From contig JBEVWG010000010.1 in assembly GCA_040506705.1 (NCBI GenBank), positions 36,576 to 100,575 of the forward strand: a stretch of DNA of 64,000 nucleotides. Reading direction: 5' to 3'. This DNA is from Thiodiazotropha sp040506705. GTDB taxonomy: Bacteria; Pseudomonadota; Gammaproteobacteria; Chromatiales; Chromatiaceae. Positions 16,191-25,718 of the stretch are shown here, piece by piece (position 1 is the first letter of the stretch; each line of letters begins with the position of its first letter). The notes under the pieces were generated by a model. It had not been told where the DNA came from and searched no databases. It saw only the letters and a list, made by a program, of their open reading frames with translations. The position numbers and the translations under genes were made by a program.

Positions 16191-18356
16191 TTAGAATAGA
16201 TAGGTATAGCTCAACATGGCGCTACGGGGCGAACCTGCAGAGTAGGTCTTATCACCACTGGTACTTTTCTTCACTTCAGTGGCGTAATACTTATCGAACA
16301 GATTCTCGACATTAAGTGACAGGTTGTGAGCGCCGGTCTGATAACTGAGCAACAGGTTGGTTAAAAACTCATAGCCATTATATTTTTCAGTATTGGCGTT
16401 ATCGAGGTAATAACTGCCCCAGCTATTACTGCGGAGCACGGCTTTGATACCCAGTGGATGGCTGTAACCCACTCCCAGTCCATACTGCTGACGGGGAACA
16501 TAGGGCAGTTGATTACCGGAACGGTCAACAGGGGTTTGAGTTCGACCAGTGCGCACTAACTCTTCGAAATCGGAAAAGGTATAGTCGCTATAGGCAAAGC
16601 TGCCTTCAAGCCAGATGCGTGGGGTGATGTCATAGCGTCCACTCAGTTCTATACCTTTCTTTAAGGTTTCACCGGCATTCTGAAACTCAGTGGTGAGATC
16701 TTCATCGAGGACTGAGACAATCTCATCACTGACTGTGGTGCGATAGATTGAGAGATCGAATGACCAATCCTGTTCGCGACCCTTTAAACCAATCTCTACA
16801 TTACGTGCGGTGGCAGCATCCAGTTTTGGATTGCTCTGTATCTCTGATTCAGAAGGAACCTGCCCTGACTGTGCAACTACGCCATAGATATTCATAAGTT
16901 TGTTAAGTTCGTAAGTCAGCCCCAACTTGGGTGAGAAGAGATTGAATGTTTTATCAGTCTTGGTGTATTCCGGTGAATCGAAGTAGGTATAGGTGCCAGC
17001 AGAGTAGCTGTATTCACCATAGGCGGTGTTATCGATATCAAAATTGTTTCGGTCGTAGCGAAAGCCGATATCCAATGTGGCTTTGTCTGTTGGACGTAAC
17101 GTCTCCTGTATGAAGAAGCCATATAGGGTATTAGTTGCATCCTCCTCCTCAAGCAGCTCTCCGGCTTCATCAGAGTTGGTATGTAAAATAGTCTCAGGGC
17201 CCATCGGATTCCAGGCCGGGGGTGGTGATGTCTCCACATCGGCATAGGTATATTTTTTGGAATCCTCAGTGTTATCACGTCGAGCAGTTATGCCTGCGAC
17301 CAGGGTGCTCTCCCCCCAGAGTTGATGTGCGAAGGCAAGTTCAAGGTCAGTGCCTACTACAGTCGTGCCTGGGTTGTCGTTGATTGCGCCGGTTACCGGG
17401 TGGTAGTGGTCCCATTGATTGGCATAGATACGAGGTTTGATGGTGAGATTCTCTAACTCCTGTTCATAGCGGGAGTTGAAGAACCAAATCGTTGAATAGC
17501 GACCACTATGTTGCCAGGGGCTACTGCTAGTGTCCTTCTGTTCGCCGGTGTCAAGATAGCGTTCAAACTCAACTTCATCCATGCTGCCAGGCAGCTGTAC
17601 ATCAGCTTCGTGATAACTGATTTCTGATTCGAGAGTGCCGCCGTTATCAAGCAGATAGCCGTGTTTGACAGCAAGTTGTTTGGACTCGAACTCATTCCAG
17701 TCACGCCAGTCGTTGTCTGACTTTCTATATGAAGCCGTTACTGAAACAGCATTGCTGTCGTTGATATCACCGGCAAGACGACCATGCAGGTTTTGCTGTC
17801 CGAATTCACCTACACCCAGCTTGATGCGGTTACTGTCTGTGTCGAACACGGATTTTGAGATGATTTGTATGGTACCGCCGGCGGAACCTGCACCGAAGAG
17901 CGAGCCTGGGCCTTTGGTGATTTCGATTCGTTCGATGTCCTGAGTATCGATAAAGTCGAAGCGTGAGAAACTGTCAGGATCAGTCATCGGCACACCATCT
18001 CTGATGACCATGATTTCACGCACGCCGTAGTTGGCTTTTTGACCGGCCCCTCTAATAATCAAACGCGTGTCGTAGGCTGAGTTTTTAGAATTAATAAGCA
18101 CACCAGGGGTACCCTGGATGGCGTCTTTGATGTTGAACATCTTCTCGCTTTCAATTCGCTCAGAGTCGATAACTTCAATAGAGCCAGCTACCTCTTTTGT
18201 TTTACGCTCTACCCGTGAGGCGGTAACACTGATGACATCGAATTCTTCTTCAGAAACAGCTTTCTCTGCTTCTTCAGCAAATGTCGGAGAGAGGCAGTAG
18301 ATTGAGAGAAAAGGGAGGAGGGCGAGATTTAATTTATAGTTTATCGAGGTCTTCAT
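16191..18356 (-). CDS. TonB-dependent outer-membrane receptor
   Basis: The 721-residue protein has a signal peptide (ALLPFLSIYCLSPTFAEE), a TonB box in DVISVTASR (about residue 40), a plug domain (about 55-165) with GSIEVIDSERIESE, IIRGAG and GPGSLFGAGSAGGTIQIISK, and a 22-strand barrel ending in the aromatic SAMLSYTYLF. The C-terminal part has FDKYYATEVK, the usual TonB receptor end region. It heads an operon that continues through the DUF4198-like, ferredoxin, CcdA-like, ExbB, ExbD and TonB genes. The ligand cannot be read from sequence; the company suggests a metal complex or heme that is reduced after entry. Confidence 0.9.
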   Translation of the reverse strand: MKTSINYKLNLALLPFLSIYCLSPTFAEEAEKAVSEEEFDVISVTASRVERKTKEVAGSIEVIDSERIESEKMFNIKDAIQGTPGVLINSKNSAYDTRLIIRGAGQKANYGVREIMVIRDGVPMTDPDSFSRFDFIDTQDIERIEITKGPGSLFGAGSAGGTIQIISKSVFDTDSNRIKLGVGEFGQQNLHGRLAGDINDSNAVSVTASYRKSDNDWRDWNEFESKQLAVKHGYLLDNGGTLESEISYHEADVQLPGSMDEVEFERYLDTGEQKDTSSSPWQHSGRYSTIWFFNSRYEQELENLTIKPRIYANQWDHYHPVTGAINDNPGTTVVGTDLELAFAHQLWGESTLVAGITARRDNTEDSKKYTYADVETSPPPAWNPMGPETILHTNSDEAGELLEEEDATNTLYGFFIQETLRPTDKATLDIGFRYDRNNFDIDNTAYGEYSYSAGTYTYFDSPEYTKTDKTFNLFSPKLGLTYELNKLMNIYGVVAQSGQVPSESEIQSNPKLDAATARNVEIGLKGREQDWSFDLSIYRTTVSDEIVSVLDEDLTTEFQNAGETLKKGIELSGRYDITPRIWLEGSFAYSDYTFSDFEELVRTGRTQTPVDRSGNQLPYVPRQQYGLGVGYSHPLGIKAVLRSNSWGSYYLDNANTEKYNGYEFLTNLLLSYQTGAHNLSLNVENLFDKYYATEVKKSTSGDKTYSAGSPRSAMLSYTYLF

Positions 18357-18947
18357 ACGACTCTATCTGCTAATTAGGGTTTAAAAAAGTTGTCACACTA
18401 AATCCTGATGGACGAGCCAGCTCTCATTCCCTAAGAAGTAACAGGATCAAATCATTGCAGGCAGTGAGATCGAGGCAGTGCCGGGGCATCGATATCGAGA
18501 AGACAATCTGTGGCTCTCTAGTTTGCAATTAATCCATCCCTGGCTGTTTGATCCTGAATCAGTATTCAGCTTGCTGCGTATCCATTGGCAGACGCCCTGT
18601 TAATAAGCAAATATGAGGCCAATGGTTAACTTGTTGAATTATTAGAAGTAATCATGTGACTAATATAAATCAAAATGCGCCATATAACGCAAGGTGGGCG
18701 ATATGACCTACTTTATTTTTTTCAGAAGTAGGTTATATCCCTGAGAGGTAGGTTATTTAACGCCAAAAACCAAGTTGCAAATGGATGAAAGAAATATGTA
18801 ATTGATTGTAATAATTGATGATCCTGTATATGGCACGAATGATGCTGATGGTGAGTACTGATTAGATCTAGTGATCCGACTGAGTGTTGCCTAATTTACA
18901 CCACGGCCTACTAGCTAATAAGAAAAACCAATGAAGGGAGATTATTG
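18357..18947. promoter_or_regulatory. Shared divergent upstream region of the TonB operon and the cytochrome cluster
   Basis: This 591-base AT-rich stretch has no gene and separates two long divergent operons. It holds three copies of an 11-base box (18703-18756, listed separately) and several TTGATT/AATTGAT tracts near 18795-18822. Both operons could be controlled from here. Confidence 0.5.
18703..18756. promoter_or_regulatory. Three 11-base operator-like boxes
   Basis: ATGACCTACTT (18703-18713) is an inverted copy, with one mismatch, of AAGTAGGTTAT (18726-18736). A third direct copy, GGTAGGTTAT, lies at 18747-18756. Box 1 and box 2 form an imperfect palindrome and box 3 lies about two helix turns after box 2, the arrangement expected of a dimeric regulator binding cooperatively. 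The regulator is not known. Confidence 0.5.
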
Positions 18948-21767
18948 ATGTTTCGATTTAAAAGCCGGAGAGTGCAGACAGCTATTGGGGTACTTTTACT
19001 CAATTTGCATATGACTTGTACATCGGCAGGTGTATTGGATGAAACAGTTGCTCATCCTCAAATACCTCTATTGACAGAGGATGGCGAGCATGTACTAGGT
19101 AGTGGAATGCCTTATAGCCCAAAGGCGAGTTGTGCTGGTAGTGGTTGCCACGACTACGACAAGATTACCCATGCTTACCACATCGAGCAGGGCAGGGATG
19201 AAGCAAGAGATGATTTCGGTGAGGATCACGGACTACCACACCTTGTTTCGCCAGGTTATTTTGGTGGATATAACTGTATGGGTGGCAATAATTCATACTA
19301 TTTAGCTAAAAAAGAGAATGCTTCCATTGATGCATTTTCCGATAAGGGTGCAGCTGATTTGGTTAAGAATTGCCATGGATGCCATTCAGGTGGCGGCTGG
19401 ATGGAATTAGATCGGAATGGCCGCAGGTATGATCATGTAGATCCTGCTACCGTTGATTATCTTGATGGTGATTACTACAGTCGCAGTATCAATGAAGAAG
19501 GGGAACCTACTGTAGAATTATGGGATTGGCAATCGAGTGGTGTTGCGGAAAACGATTGCCTGATCTGTCATGTAAACTTTTCAGAGATGGTCTCTCATGA
19601 TTCAAGACTTTCTACTGAAACCGCTGCATCATCACATGCTTCCACTCTGCGTAGGAGCCTGATCAGTTCAGGGGCGTTTCGCTATGGGGCCACTGCAATG
19701 CTTGAGTTTATGAATCTCAACATGAGTGGTGACAGAGAACAGGATCAGTCACTGGTCAGTTTTGTACGAAATGATGACGATAGTGATGGCGTTGTTGGGG
19801 TCTCTGATTTCGATTTGAACGATAGTGGGCTTCCGATTGTTGAATGGAACGCTGATGCATTTAACGAGCAGGGTCTTGTGACCCTGCCGATGGTTCGCTA
19901 TCCCGGTAATGACAACTGTATGAAGTGTCATCGCACCTCTAATTCAAGACGTGGCTTTTACGGCTTTGGCGAGGGGGCTGACGCAATATTCGATGAAGAT
20001 GGTCTTCAGGTTCGGGATTACCAGGATGACGTGCATAAGGGACAAGTCTGGACAGAAGCTAATGGCGAACAGCGAAATATCGAAAACTGTAATGCCTGTC
20101 ATAGTAGAAATTACTTTAACAAGAGTTTTGGCTATCAAGCGGACCTGGATGCCGATCATAATTTCCTGAAGGGCAATTCTGATATGGATATTGCAAATGA
20201 CAAAGACTACGAACCACCAGCGAAGTCCTGTGTCTACTGTCATGAACAAGCCGAAACGCCCGCGATCCCATCTGGTCATGAAGATATGTTGAGTGCGCAC
20301 CGTGAGCGTTGGAAACTGGCAGGTGATATGGCTGGTTACACGGAGGATTCTCTGAATCGTATCACTGAGACACATCTGGACGTTCTAGCCTGCGAAACCT
20401 GTCATATCACCGACAAGGCCTCTCGTGGAACACCGATGCAGATCATGTATCGCTATGCAGCCACCGAAGACGGCACATTGAAGATCAAGCCCTACAACGC
20501 AAGATATCGTGCACTGTGGAGAGATAGAAACAATGACCACGTTCTTGATCAGACAGAACGCAACAGCGTTTTTAAAATGGAGACGGATAGTGAGGGCAAC
20601 CGAGTTGGTTATTTGATCGATCCAGTATCCGGTGAGACTCTGGGCGACGTTGCAGTGCGCATGTCCCATGGCAGCTGGCGTTTTACCGATCCAGACGATT
20701 ACGCGGGTATTGTGGCACAGAAGGGTGCCTACGACTCCCTACTGAGATCCAAAGGCTTTGAGAACCCGAATACCGTATTGGTTTGGGGAGCATCAAACTT
20801 CTATATCCTTTCACACAATACACGTCCTGCAACTGAATCTGTTCAGTGTGAGGAGTGTCATGAAAAGACATCTCGTGGAGCCTTTAGTTCGTTGGTTTCG
20901 ACGTCTGGTGTATTTGGCGCTTCCAACAGTAAAACGGTAGTGGAACTTCCAGATAAACGTCTCATCGACGAAGGTATTGTCGAAATGGCCTTTCCTTCAA
21001 TGAAAGTTGATGATGAAGGAACTATTACTGAGAATGTTGAAGACCTGCTCTACTACACAGCCTTGAATCCCTCGTTATCTATCTTGGGATCGGCAAATGT
21101 ACCTGTCTTTGCTGGTTACATGATTGAGTCGGAAGCGGAGTCAGGACTATCTAGCCTGGGTCTTGCAAATGATGAGGTTTCATTACTTAGAGGCATGATG
21201 TCATCGTCCAGTTCCATCTATGCATTCAAACCCCGTTATGGAGATCCGATGGTTCAGGATACTGCGATAATGACTGACAAGAATGGTCAGGCTGAAGCGG
21301 TGATGGTGAGTTATCGGTTTCAGATTCGGGTAGAAGATGGCGCATCTGTTGAGGCAGCAAGTCAGGCTGGACGCATGAATCTATCACAGGTTTATAAGAT
21401 TGAAGCCAAGAATGCGGATGGTCAATCTGTAGAACAGTTTCCTGGTACACCACTGTTCATCAAACTTCCCTGGACCGGTAGTAATCGTGACGCCCTAACA
21501 GTGATCTCATCTGAAACTGGTGAGAGTTGGAGTGATCTACAGTCTGACCAGATTGTCATAGCACAACCGGCAACTTCAGATGAAGATGGATATGTGGTAA
21601 TCAGAACAGACCACCTGAGCTTTTTTGCCGTAGCTGAAAAGAGTGAAAGTGATTCGGCTGGAGATAGTGGTAGTGATAGCAGCAGTAGTGGAGGTGGTGG
21701 TGGCGCTTTGCTACTCCTGCCATTTATATTGCTTGGGTTCCGGTTGTTGAGAAGAAAGGCTAGCTAA
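18948..21767 (+). CDS. Surface-anchored octaheme cytochrome c with GlyGly-CTERM
   Basis: The ATG at 18948 is preceded by AAGGGAG at a good distance; a TTG three bases earlier is less likely. The 939-residue protein has a signal peptide, then heme-binding motifs CAGSGCH (a CX4CH, about 62), CHGCH, CLICH, CMKCH, CNACH, CVYCH, CETCH and CEECH (about 633), eight in all. About 660-900 form a heme-free beta-rich domain. The tail is Ser/Gly-rich, then GGGGGALLLLPFILLGFRLL and a basic end: the GlyGly-CTERM signal cut by rhombosortase, with export by type II secretion. It is therefore expected on the outer face as the terminal electron carrier or reductase. No rhombosortase is in the window. Confidence 0.85.
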   Translation: MFRFKSRRVQTAIGVLLLNLHMTCTSAGVLDETVAHPQIPLLTEDGEHVLGSGMPYSPKASCAGSGCHDYDKITHAYHIEQGRDEARDDFGEDHGLPHLVSPGYFGGYNCMGGNNSYYLAKKENASIDAFSDKGAADLVKNCHGCHSGGGWMELDRNGRRYDHVDPATVDYLDGDYYSRSINEEGEPTVELWDWQSSGVAENDCLICHVNFSEMVSHDSRLSTETAASSHASTLRRSLISSGAFRYGATAMLEFMNLNMSGDREQDQSLVSFVRNDDDSDGVVGVSDFDLNDSGLPIVEWNADAFNEQGLVTLPMVRYPGNDNCMKCHRTSNSRRGFYGFGEGADAIFDEDGLQVRDYQDDVHKGQVWTEANGEQRNIENCNACHSRNYFNKSFGYQADLDADHNFLKGNSDMDIANDKDYEPPAKSCVYCHEQAETPAIPSGHEDMLSAHRERWKLAGDMAGYTEDSLNRITETHLDVLACETCHITDKASRGTPMQIMYRYAATEDGTLKIKPYNARYRALWRDRNNDHVLDQTERNSVFKMETDSEGNRVGYLIDPVSGETLGDVAVRMSHGSWRFTDPDDYAGIVAQKGAYDSLLRSKGFENPNTVLVWGASNFYILSHNTRPATESVQCEECHEKTSRGAFSSLVSTSGVFGASNSKTVVELPDKRLIDEGIVEMAFPSMKVDDEGTITENVEDLLYYTALNPSLSILGSANVPVFAGYMIESEAESGLSSLGLANDEVSLLRGMMSSSSSIYAFKPRYGDPMVQDTAIMTDKNGQAEAVMVSYRFQIRVEDGASVEAASQAGRMNLSQVYKIEAKNADGQSVEQFPGTPLFIKLPWTGSNRDALTVISSETGESWSDLQSDQIVIAQPATSDEDGYVVIRTDHLSFFAVAEKSESDSAGDSGSDSSSSGGGGGALLLLPFILLGFRLLRRKAS

Positions 21768-21785
21768 CGACACTCAACTAATCTC

Positions 21786-22004
21786 ATGGAAAGTAAACCT
21801 AAGCGCATCTCAGCGATGTTGCCATGGACTGCTGGTGCTGGGTTCGCAACCGGGCATATGATGCTGACGTCACAATGTACCATTGTGACGCTCGGCATCT
21901 GTACCGGTTGTGCCGGTTGTGCAGTCGCTTTGGTATCACTGGTTGGCTGGGGGGCATTCAAGGAAAAGTCCCCTAAAAAGATGATTCAAGGTAGAGATGA
22001 ATAG
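21786..22004 (+). CDS. Small cysteine-bearing membrane protein
   Basis: A 72-residue frame between the octaheme gene and the barrel gene. It has a basic start (MESKPKRISAMLPW), then a hydrophobic body with four Cys: SQCTIVTLGICTGCAGCAVA, and a charged tail. It overlaps the next ATG by eight bases, which favours real translation and coupling. No strong ribosome site is seen before its own ATG. I do not recognise a family; a role in assembly or in binding a metal cofactor is possible. Confidence 0.5.
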   Translation: MESKPKRISAMLPWTAGAGFATGHMMLTSQCTIVTLGICTGCAGCAVALVSLVGWGAFKEKSPKKMIQGRDE

Positions 22005-23253
22005 ATCGACAATCTATGCGATTGTCTGCAACCTCCTGCTTATACCGATCGTAACAGATACTAGGGCGGGGATATCTGGTGACACTGAACTCCGGTTGCA
22101 GGTGGATAACACTCACTTTGGCGAGACAGAGACCTCCCTTGAGCAATGGAGTGCAATCTACTACAAAGATCTCTCCACTGGTCTTGATATGGGGGTTCAG
22201 TTCGCTGTTGAAGCTAGAGAAGCTAATACATCGGGTCAACTTTATCAGTGCTATATCCGCAGTGATGGCAAGGGTGAACGACCAGATCTTACTCTTGGCC
22301 GCTTTGAAATAATCGAGAATGGCGGATTCAATACCCTTGATGGTATTTCAATCTCTCAACAGTTGTCTGCTATCGACTGGAGAGTCTATGGAGGAAAACC
22401 AAGACGTATCGAAGCCTACTGGGATGAGGATGCTGACCTGCTTATTGGGCTGTCATCTAACTACGATCTGTTATCTCTGGTTCAGACCAATCAGTTTACA
22501 CAGCTGAACTTTAATTTTGGTTTGGAACGGCGTTGGGCTCATAGTCAACAGATGGATCTCCATTTGAGCCTTACGGGTGTACGGCCTGAGCTGGATGAGG
22601 ATTTACAGTTAAACGATTTCCATCTGGCAGCAGATATTAATCTGGATGATCAAAGCCTGCAACGAGTGGTGGTTGATAGCCACTATGACCTAAAAACTCA
22701 GGGTTATCTCAGGTTGGGCTATCGATACTACAGGCCGAACGAAGAGCCTGAAACTTTTCGTGATCGTTATCACGGCTTTTTCAGTATGGAACGACAATCG
22801 ATTCTGAAAGGGGTCTGGTACTTGCCGAAGCGTGCTGGTCTGGAAACCAATTTTGAGTTGAACGGTAGCAGGCAAGAGCAGGGGAATGGTGGGATTGGTT
22901 TGGCAACAGAGCTGATCTATTTCACCCATTTTGGTTCCGTAATTGATGGCAGAGTTGACTACATGGAATCTGATGACGATTACGCAACCTCAATCTATCT
23001 GCGTTATCGACAGCCAATAACTTCCATGTCAACTGTTGAACTGGAGAGTGTCTATCAAAAAAAACAGACACGCCTTTCTGGAGATAACAATTTAAAAGGT
23101 CTCTCATTTTCACTGGCACATAAGGTTTTATCCCAATTGAGACTTGATTTAAGTGGTGAGTGGCTGGATCACTCAACACGGGATGATGAGTATAGACTCG
23201 GACTATCGCTCCGATATGACTTCTATCAAACCAATGTGGGAGAGTTGCCATGA
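21997..23253 (+). CDS. Outer-membrane beta-barrel, candidate porin of a cytochrome conduit
   Basis: The 418-residue protein starts with a signal peptide (IVCNLLLIPIVTDTRA). The mature part alternates polar and hydrophobic residues in many strands (for example SIYLRYRQPITSMSTVELES, YLRLGYRYYRP, YRLGLSLRYDFY), with no Cys-rich or soluble domain: a barrel of about 16-18 strands. In porin-cytochrome complexes such as MtrAB or PcaBC a barrel encases a multiheme cytochrome. Its position between the surface octaheme gene and a heptaheme gene, with an ATGA overlap to the latter, supports this. The length is shorter than MtrB. Confidence 0.7.
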   Translation: MNRSTIYAIVCNLLLIPIVTDTRAGISGDTELRLQVDNTHFGETETSLEQWSAIYYKDLSTGLDMGVQFAVEAREANTSGQLYQCYIRSDGKGERPDLTLGRFEIIENGGFNTLDGISISQQLSAIDWRVYGGKPRRIEAYWDEDADLLIGLSSNYDLLSLVQTNQFTQLNFNFGLERRWAHSQQMDLHLSLTGVRPELDEDLQLNDFHLAADINLDDQSLQRVVVDSHYDLKTQGYLRLGYRYYRPNEEPETFRDRYHGFFSMERQSILKGVWYLPKRAGLETNFELNGSRQEQGNGGIGLATELIYFTHFGSVIDGRVDYMESDDDYATSIYLRYRQPITSMSTVELESVYQKKQTRLSGDNNLKGLSFSLAHKVLSQLRLDLSGEWLDHSTRDDEYRLGLSLRYDFYQTNVGELP

Positions 23254-23852
23254 GGTTGATTTTGGCACTGCTCATATTAGCGGCTTGTAGCCAGGTTTTT
23301 GCGGAAGATATGGTTGATAAAGCAGAAGAGAAAACCTGGTGGGAAAAACGCCACCAAAGATCAGATATCTATTTTCCTCATAATGCACATATGGAAGTCA
23401 TGTCGCAAAGTAAGGATGTCTGCATGGCATGCCACCCATTTAACAATAACAAAATCACTGATCTGAAAGTGCTTGAAAATGTGCAGACGATCTATAACGA
23501 ACCGCTCGAAGCCATCTGCCACTCGTGTCATATGAAAACACGCACTGCACCGTTGGCCTGTGATGTCTGCCATACTGACCCACAAACAATTCGTCCTCCT
23601 GATCACCGGGGGGATTACACCTGGTTTCATACTGAAGCCGCCAGGATTGATGAACAAGCCTGCCGAGAGTGTCACATAGACTTGAACTTTTGCACCGATT
23701 GTCATTTCCGGCGCAACGCTTCAAATCGCATGCTTCATCCACTGGGCTATCGGGATCGGCACGGCCTTGACGCCAGAATCAACCCCTCTGATTGTGCCGG
23801 TTGTCACCAATCTGGCTATTGCAGTGAATGCCATGCAGGGAGTGCACGATGA
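23250..23852 (+). CDS. Heptaheme c-type cytochrome, periplasmic
   Basis: A 200-residue protein with seven CxxCH motifs (CMACH, CHSCH, CDVCH, CRECH, CTDCH, CAGCH, CSECH) between about residues 58 and 195, a very high heme density. The N-terminus LALLILAACSQVFAED can be read as a Sec signal cut after VFA or as a short lipoprotein signal with LAAC; the first 12 residues are few for a lipoprotein. Non-motif histidines (HNAHME, FHTEAARI, HPLGYRDRH) are candidates for distal ligands. The ATG overlaps the barrel stop and its own stop overlaps the next start. Small enough to sit inside or under the barrel. Confidence 0.85.
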   Translation: MRLILALLILAACSQVFAEDMVDKAEEKTWWEKRHQRSDIYFPHNAHMEVMSQSKDVCMACHPFNNNKITDLKVLENVQTIYNEPLEAICHSCHMKTRTAPLACDVCHTDPQTIRPPDHRGDYTWFHTEAARIDEQACRECHIDLNFCTDCHFRRNASNRMLHPLGYRDRHGLDARINPSDCAGCHQSGYCSECHAGSAR

Positions 23853-24832
23853 AAAGCTGGCTAATTATATTGCTCTCACTCTTTTTATTTGGCTGTGGAG
23901 GTGAAGATCAATCTGAGATGAATGCCTCTAAGCCCGGTGGTCTACTGCTGGATCAGAGTCATGGTGACAACGGTCTCGCCTGGGGATTGGAAGGTTGTGA
24001 TGGCTGTCATGCCATGACCGTCATTCACCAGGAAACCTCTGACATCATCAAAGATATGGTGAGAGATAAAGGTTACGAGAGTTGCACTGGATGTCATGGG
24101 GACAATGGCTCGTCCCAACCCCGTGAATGCCTGATTTGTCATAATGGTGAAGACCTTCCAAGTGCACCCTATCTTGATGGGAACCATGCACATGTTTTCA
24201 CTCCGCGACCTGAAGGCGGCATGGGCGATGAAGATTGCCTGGTGTGTCACGAACACTCAGATATGAATGGTGAGTTTGAACTCAATCTCGATCTGACCAA
24301 ATTCAACGATGTTGTCGGTCAACCCTCAGACTATCGTGTAGAGGCCGACTTCTGTCTACGTTGCCATAATCGTGATCATCAACAGACCGGATTTGAGATC
24401 GACGGTGAAAGTTTTACTGATCCATTGATTGCTCTAGAAGATGACTATCAGCATATCGATTACCACGGCTGGCGGGATGGGTCGGGGGAGCGGACCTACA
24501 ACGGACTGCGTGGGGAGTATCACTATCCCCAGGTTGTCGATTGCAGCGATTGTCATGCTTTACATGGTACAAGTAATGAAAAACTGATCATCGATAACAC
24601 CTTGAAGGGTGGTCGGCTGCTTTCGGAATCTCCTTTTCTGGAAGAGGTTTTTTTAATCGAAGTGAGTGAGCAGGGTGACTATTCACAGCTTTGTGTTATA
24701 TGCCATGCAATGCAGTTTGAGGTTGATGAAGGTGGATTGAATACCGGTAATGGACTGAGTGGTGTTCATCTGGTTGGTGATGATTGCAGACCCTGCCATA
24801 CCCATGGTGAGGCTTCGCAGGCAGGCTTATGA
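23849..24832 (+). CDS. Octaheme c-type cytochrome lipoprotein
   Basis: Start chosen at 23849, where ATG overlaps the previous stop; the longer frame at 23828 would add a Cys-containing piece before the signal. The signal ends in LLSLFLFGCGGE, a lipobox with Cys at about 16, so the protein is lipidated. Aspartate is not at +2, which favours outer-membrane sorting. Eight CxxCH motifs (CDGCH, CTGCH, CLICH, CLVCH, CLRCH, CSDCH, CVICH, CRPCH) span residues 50-320. Lipid-anchored multiheme proteins next to a barrel are typical of electron conduits. Coupled by ATGA overlaps on both sides. Confidence 0.85.
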   Translation: MKSWLIILLSLFLFGCGGEDQSEMNASKPGGLLLDQSHGDNGLAWGLEGCDGCHAMTVIHQETSDIIKDMVRDKGYESCTGCHGDNGSSQPRECLICHNGEDLPSAPYLDGNHAHVFTPRPEGGMGDEDCLVCHEHSDMNGEFELNLDLTKFNDVVGQPSDYRVEADFCLRCHNRDHQQTGFEIDGESFTDPLIALEDDYQHIDYHGWRDGSGERTYNGLRGEYHYPQVVDCSDCHALHGTSNEKLIIDNTLKGGRLLSESPFLEEVFLIEVSEQGDYSQLCVICHAMQFEVDEGGLNTGNGLSGVHLVGDDCRPCHTHGEASQAGL

Positions 24833-25716
24833 AGTATTTAGTTTATCTGTTCCTGTTTGTTTTCGTGAGTTGCTTTAGCAGTCTGGTCTTTGGTGATGAG
24901 CCATATGATTTACCTCCATTACACCATCCTGTGGAGATTCCAATCCCTGTTGATATGACATTACCTAGTGAGTTTGCATTAGGGGATCAAAAAGAGTTGG
25001 TTTGCGATACCTGTCATGGCATTGAAAACCTTGAGGAGATACCGCTGGATGAAGTCGACATTGATGAGCACAATTTTCTACATTTAGGGCCCTATCCGGA
25101 TCTCACTGACTTTTGTTACCACTGCCATGAGAAACAAGAACACGAGCGCTACAATCTGCACCTGATGATAGATAAGCAAGGTGAGATTATTGATTCAGGC
25201 TGTATTTACTGTCACACCGAGACGCCTGATCCTACTATTACGGATCAAGCCAACGAAATGGAATTTCGTTTATCTAAAGAAAAACTCTGCTATGGGTGCC
25301 ATTTGAAAACACCCCATCTGAATGCTCTTGTACATATGAGAGAGCCTGAAGAAGAACTTCTTGAGCTAAAACATCTCGCAGAAAAAAAACACGACGTGAA
25401 TCTCCCGCTTGATGAAGAGGGTCAAATAGCTTGCATAACTTGTCATTCTCCTCATCAGGCTGGCGTTATCGATCCTGATACGCCCGCGGGTCGGGTGGTG
25501 GAAGAGAACCCTGTTGATGAAGGGATCTTATACAAACGCACTGCGTGGAGTAGGGTGTTTTCAGAAGATAAGGCAAAACGATTACAAGAGTGGAAGGCTG
25601 AACAGAAGAGTAAATTTACACTATCTGAGTATCAGCGTGTTGAGAAGGAGATACTGCTCAGGCTGCCTGCAAAGGATGGAACACTCTGCCTCTCCTGCCA
25701 TGAATTCGAGGATTAG
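24829..25716 (+). CDS. Hexaheme c-type cytochrome, periplasmic
   Basis: The 295-residue protein has a signal peptide (YLFLFVFVSCFSSLVFGDE) and six CxxCH motifs: CDTCH, CYHCH, CIYCH, CYGCH, CITCH and a final CLSCH six residues from the end. The section DEEGQIACITCHSPHQ is the CxxCHxPH form seen in doubled-CXXCH (NrfA/DmsE-like) domains. The region between the fifth and sixth hemes is charged and helical. It lies between the lipoprotein and the membrane fusion gene and could link them as a soluble carrier. Confidence 0.85.
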   Translation: MKYLVYLFLFVFVSCFSSLVFGDEPYDLPPLHHPVEIPIPVDMTLPSEFALGDQKELVCDTCHGIENLEEIPLDEVDIDEHNFLHLGPYPDLTDFCYHCHEKQEHERYNLHLMIDKQGEIIDSGCIYCHTETPDPTITDQANEMEFRLSKEKLCYGCHLKTPHLNALVHMREPEEELLELKHLAEKKHDVNLPLDEEGQIACITCHSPHQAGVIDPDTPAGRVVEENPVDEGILYKRTAWSRVFSEDKAKRLQEWKAEQKSKFTLSEYQRVEKEILLRLPAKDGTLCLSCHEFED

Positions 25717-25718
25717 AA

